From assembly GCA_038242095.1 (NCBI GenBank), contig JBBSSJ010000032.1, forward strand, positions 1 to 24,723: a DNA stretch of 24,723 nucleotides, given 5' to 3'. Positions 22,379-24,723 of the stretch are shown here, in pieces. How positions within the stretch are numbered: position 1 is the first letter of the stretch; every line of letters starts with the position of its first letter. The position numbers and the translations under genes were made by a program. The stretch is from Persicitalea sp038242095 (GTDB lineage Bacteria; Bacteroidota; Bacteroidia; Cytophagales; Spirosomataceae). Below the pieces are notes generated by a model. It saw only the letters and a list, made by a program, of their open reading frames with translations, made no database searches and was not told the origin of the DNA.

Positions 22379-23326
22379 ATGTACATAAATAAGATTAGTC
22401 ATTACCTGCCGGAAACTGTGGTGGGCAATGATTATTTTACCAAACTGAATAACCTTTCCAACGACTGGATTGTGGAACGGACGGGCATTCGGGAGCGACG
22501 CAAAGCCGGTGAAGGTGAAAATACGAATACAATGGGTATCGCGGCCGTTCATGCGCTGCTGGAGGATGTACCCGAGGCTATCGTCTCCAATATCGACCTC
22601 ATCGTTGGGGCTACGTACACGCCCTATGACACCATCGTGACGCTAGCCCACGCCATCCAGCACGATCTGGACATCGCCGACATCCCGGTCGTGACGGTTT
22701 CGTCGGCCTGCTCTTCGTTGTTGAATGCCATTGAGTTGGTGGAGGGTTATTTTGCCATGAATAAAGCTTCATTGGCATTGGTGGTCGTTTCGGACCACAA
22801 CTCAGCTTACAACAACGAGCAAGACACTATTTCGGGCCATTTATGGGGCGACGGCGCCTCGGCCATGCTCATCTCACGCGAGCGGAAGAGCGATGACGAC
22901 CTCTACATTCGCAAACTTATCACAGGCGGCGCGGCGACCAGCGGAAAAGCGGTGGAAGCGGTCGTATTGCGGCCCAACGAGCGCGGCGTGGTCATGCCCT
23001 ACGGTCGCGACGTGTTTCAGAATGCCTGTATCTATATGCCGAAGGTGAGCAAGCAGGTACTCGAAGCCTGCGACCTGACCATTGCTGATGTCGACTACCT
23101 CATACCGCACCAGGCTAACCACCGAATTAGTCTCAATGTCATCAATACGCTGGGTATTCCCGAGGAGAAACTCCTTTCCAATATTCAACGGCTGGGCAAC
23201 ACGGGTTGCGTGGGATGCGCCATTGCGCTGTCGGAAAACTGGGATCGCTTCGAAAAAGGCCAGCTATTGGTTGTAACGGTGTTTGGCGGCGGCTATTCTT
23301 ACGGGGCGATGCTCATTGAAGTGTGA
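22379..23326 (+). CDS. 3-oxoacyl-ACP synthase III (FabH-like), stand-alone paralogue
   Basis: The 315-residue thiolase-fold enzyme has the full KAS III catalytic triad: Cys111 in SSACSSLLNA, His244 in PHQANHRI and Asn274 in GNTGCVGC. It also has WIVERTGIRER (30-40) and a C-terminal FGGGYSYGAML. KAS III enzymes condense a CoA-linked acyl starter with malonyl-ACP to start fatty acid synthesis or specialised acyl chains. It is not in a plsX-fabH cluster, and GNTGCVGC differs from the GNTSAAS of housekeeping FabH, so it may be a paralogue with a different starter or a role in a secondary lipid pathway. The substrate cannot be read from sequence. The ATG at 22379 gives the usual YINKISHYLPE start. 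Its stop lies 3 bp from the convergent protease stop. Confidence 0.88.
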   Translation: MYINKISHYLPETVVGNDYFTKLNNLSNDWIVERTGIRERRKAGEGENTNTMGIAAVHALLEDVPEAIVSNIDLIVGATYTPYDTIVTLAHAIQHDLDIADIPVVTVSSACSSLLNAIELVEGYFAMNKASLALVVVSDHNSAYNNEQDTISGHLWGDGASAMLISRERKSDDDLYIRKLITGGAATSGKAVEAVVLRPNERGVVMPYGRDVFQNACIYMPKVSKQVLEACDLTIADVDYLIPHQANHRISLNVINTLGIPEEKLLSNIQRLGNTGCVGCAIALSENWDRFEKGQLLVVTVFGGGYSYGAMLIEV

Positions 23327-23329
23327 GCT

Positions 23330-24595
23330 TCAGATGATCCTTTTCAAAACCAGGGTCGTGAATATCAAGCCGCCGTTACGGTTTACAATCAGGTTTATTT
23401 CCTTCCCTTCTTTTCGCTGCAAAAGCTTATAGATTTCGGTCATATTCAACATTTTGGCGGCGGCGTTATTGATGTACATGATTTTGTCCCCTTTCAGTAG
23501 TCCCGCCCGCTCGGCGGGCGAATCCTCTACAACCCGGTCGACGTAATAATCGTTGAAATCATCCCCCTTGGCCCGCAAATCCATTCCGCTCATGTCATGT
23601 TCGAATGGTTCCTTCAGAGCTCTCTTGTCGGGCTTCATCGTCATGTAGCCCTGCGGGTAATTGATCGTGATCCTGAACCTCCTCAATAGTTCGCCGCCAA
23701 TGTTTCCCTGCCGGTCAGCGCCAGCGTTGAACTTGCCGCCAAACGACACGCTGTCCGGGAACGACGTGACTACTTCTTTCAAATCATGGTTGCCGATCCG
23801 GACGTCGTCCAGCCGCCCTAACTGCCCGCTGATCTTGCCCGCCAGGCCGATCCCAAGCTGAACTTCGATGGTTTTGGCGGGCAATGGCAGCCCGGCACTG
23901 AACGTGTTAAGCATCATGGCGTGTCCTGCCCCGGTGTCCAGCAAAAGCTTGACCTTCGCGCTTTTGCCCGCTTCGGTAATGGACACCCCGTCGATGTAAG
24001 GTTTTTTATTGATGATTTCCAGCGGAATTTTCAGGCCGTCGGAGCGGCGGTACTTGTAGTACCTGGGCAGCTGCACCAGTACCTGCCGATGGCGAAAATC
24101 AACCGTCACTACGAATCGTTCAAAAAAATCGTAGCCGATGATGCCGTGGACGGGCGAGCCCACCAATTCCGAAAGCTTCAAAATGTCTTCCTTCAATACC
24201 ACTACATTGTGCTGGTAGACGCGGGCGTAGCCCACTTGAAGCGTATTGCCAACGCTCACGCTGGCTTCCAGGGTGCTGTCCCGTCCCACGCCGTCGAGTT
24301 TGATAGTACGGACGTAGTCGGTATTGACATACTTGGCAATCGAAGGATCGGTGATAATGGTGTTACTTACGCCCGTGTCGAGAATGAACTGGAGCGTGTC
24401 CGAATCGTTGATCCGGGTGGGGACGATGATGAGGTTGGCGTGGGTTTTGAAGGGGATCCGGATGCTGCGCCGTTTCTGGATGAGATGAAAACCAAAAATG
24501 TTTGCTTTCTCCTTTTCTCTTTTTTTCTGCGCCCAGCTAAGCGAAGGATCCGCCACGAGTATAAGCGTGAAAAAGTGAAGTAGCAGTATTTTCAT
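23330..24595 (-). CDS. Secreted retropepsin-like aspartyl protease with C-terminal PDZ domain
   Basis: The 421-residue protein has a signal peptide (about 1-22, ending SWA-Q) and two retropepsin-type halves in one chain. The first has FILDTGVSNT (Asp73) followed by GIIGYDFF (151-158). The second has LLLDTGAGHAM (Asp220). The two DTG motifs would form the active site of a pepsin-like pair within a monomer. A C-terminal PDZ domain (about 340-415) includes VEDSPAERAGLLKGDKIMYINN and probably binds substrate termini. Such aspartyl protease-PDZ proteins are common in Bacteroidota periplasm, with few characterised. It is convergent with the KAS III gene and alone on its strand; its promoter would lie in the last, low-quality bases of the window. 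Confidence 0.87.
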   Translation of the reverse strand: MKILLLHFFTLILVADPSLSWAQKKREKEKANIFGFHLIQKRRSIRIPFKTHANLIIVPTRINDSDTLQFILDTGVSNTIITDPSIAKYVNTDYVRTIKLDGVGRDSTLEASVSVGNTLQVGYARVYQHNVVVLKEDILKLSELVGSPVHGIIGYDFFERFVVTVDFRHRQVLVQLPRYYKYRRSDGLKIPLEIINKKPYIDGVSITEAGKSAKVKLLLDTGAGHAMMLNTFSAGLPLPAKTIEVQLGIGLAGKISGQLGRLDDVRIGNHDLKEVVTSFPDSVSFGGKFNAGADRQGNIGGELLRRFRITINYPQGYMTMKPDKRALKEPFEHDMSGMDLRAKGDDFNDYYVDRVVEDSPAERAGLLKGDKIMYINNAAAKMLNMTEIYKLLQRKEGKEINLIVNRNGGLIFTTLVLKRII

Positions 24596-24669
24596 CTGGG
24601 GTGGCGGGCAGGTTCCACAAGTTGCAGAAACTCCTGCTAAAATACTATTTCATTTATAACGGTAAAGCC

Positions 24670-24723
24670 GCGGGGCGGGGGGAAAAAAAATTTATTGAAT
24701 CCGCCCCCGCGGGGGGGGAGAAC
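24670..24723. other. GC-homopolymer palindromic end, probably sequencing or assembly artefact
   Basis: The last bases contain CCGCGGGGCGGGGGG, a run of eight A's, then CCGCCCCCGCGG followed by a long G run. The two GC blocks are near inverted copies. Such runs are absent elsewhere in the window and are typical of a degraded contig end. No gene is called here. Confidence 0.5.

Noticed and set aside
23921..24583. 220-codon plus-strand open frame
   Set aside because: Antisense of the aspartyl protease, whose DTG motifs and signal peptide are clear.

Overview
The window looks like one chromosomal piece of a Bacteroidota member of the order Cytophagales, probably Spirosomaceae (Spirosoma or Dyadobacter type). 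This is inferred from the gene families, a base composition that looks slightly GC-rich over most of the window, Bacteroidota -7 promoter boxes (TAnnTTTG), the lack of clear Shine-Dalgarno sequences, and lineage-typical proteins (DUF4295, DUF4293, DUF5606, the Cys-rich PSP1/RicT form). Content is almost all housekeeping. I see no insertion sequence, phage, CRISPR array, tRNA or rRNA. No gene-free stretch exceeds 300 bases; the longest are about 247 bp (22132-22378) and 246 bp (6021-6266).

Layout. 1 to about 140 is AT-rich, reads on the minus strand as the end of a small protein followed by the start of an isocitrate/isopropylmalate dehydrogenase, and joins abruptly to the middle of a SecF domain; it is probably a chimeric contig edge. 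140-5292 (+): SecF end, then three secondary transporters (APC amino-acid permease, sodium:alanine symporter, FucP-like sugar transporter). 5379-6020 (-): a lipoprotein-like cytochrome c. 6267-10494 (+): ribosomal protein L33, a DUF4295 small protein, ftsY, a membrane protein of unknown function, rimO and a DUF4293 membrane protein. 10556-11533 (-): arabinose-5-phosphate isomerase. 11612-23326 (+): recQ, purD, a PSP1/RicT protein, anmK, an L-2-hydroxyglutarate oxidase, a ThuA-like lipoprotein, engB, a DUF5606 protein, deoC and a stand-alone ketoacyl-ACP synthase III. 23330-24595 (-): a double-DTG aspartyl protease with a PDZ domain. The last ~55 bases are GC-homopolymer rich and probably a low-quality contig end.

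How the genes relate. Three of them serve co-translational membrane targeting or ribosome maturation (SecF, FtsY, EngB), and two more are ribosome parts or modifiers (L33/DUF4295, RimO). Others serve the cell envelope (KdsD for Kdo/LPS, AnmK for peptidoglycan recycling), nucleotide metabolism (PurD, DeoC) and DNA repair (RecQ). Gaps of about 10-20 bp suggest co-transcription of the alanine symporter with the sugar transporter, ftsY with the 7729 gene, and purD with the PSP1 gene. Several strong hairpin terminators delimit the units.

I found no convincing new multi-gene system. The items most worth a second look are the contig-start junction, an intrinsic terminator whose U-tract ends at the deoC start codon, AT-rich short repeats that run into the rimO C-terminus and sit at the DUF4293 start, a set of TTG start codons, and two lineage proteins of unknown function (DUF5606 and the membrane protein at 7729).
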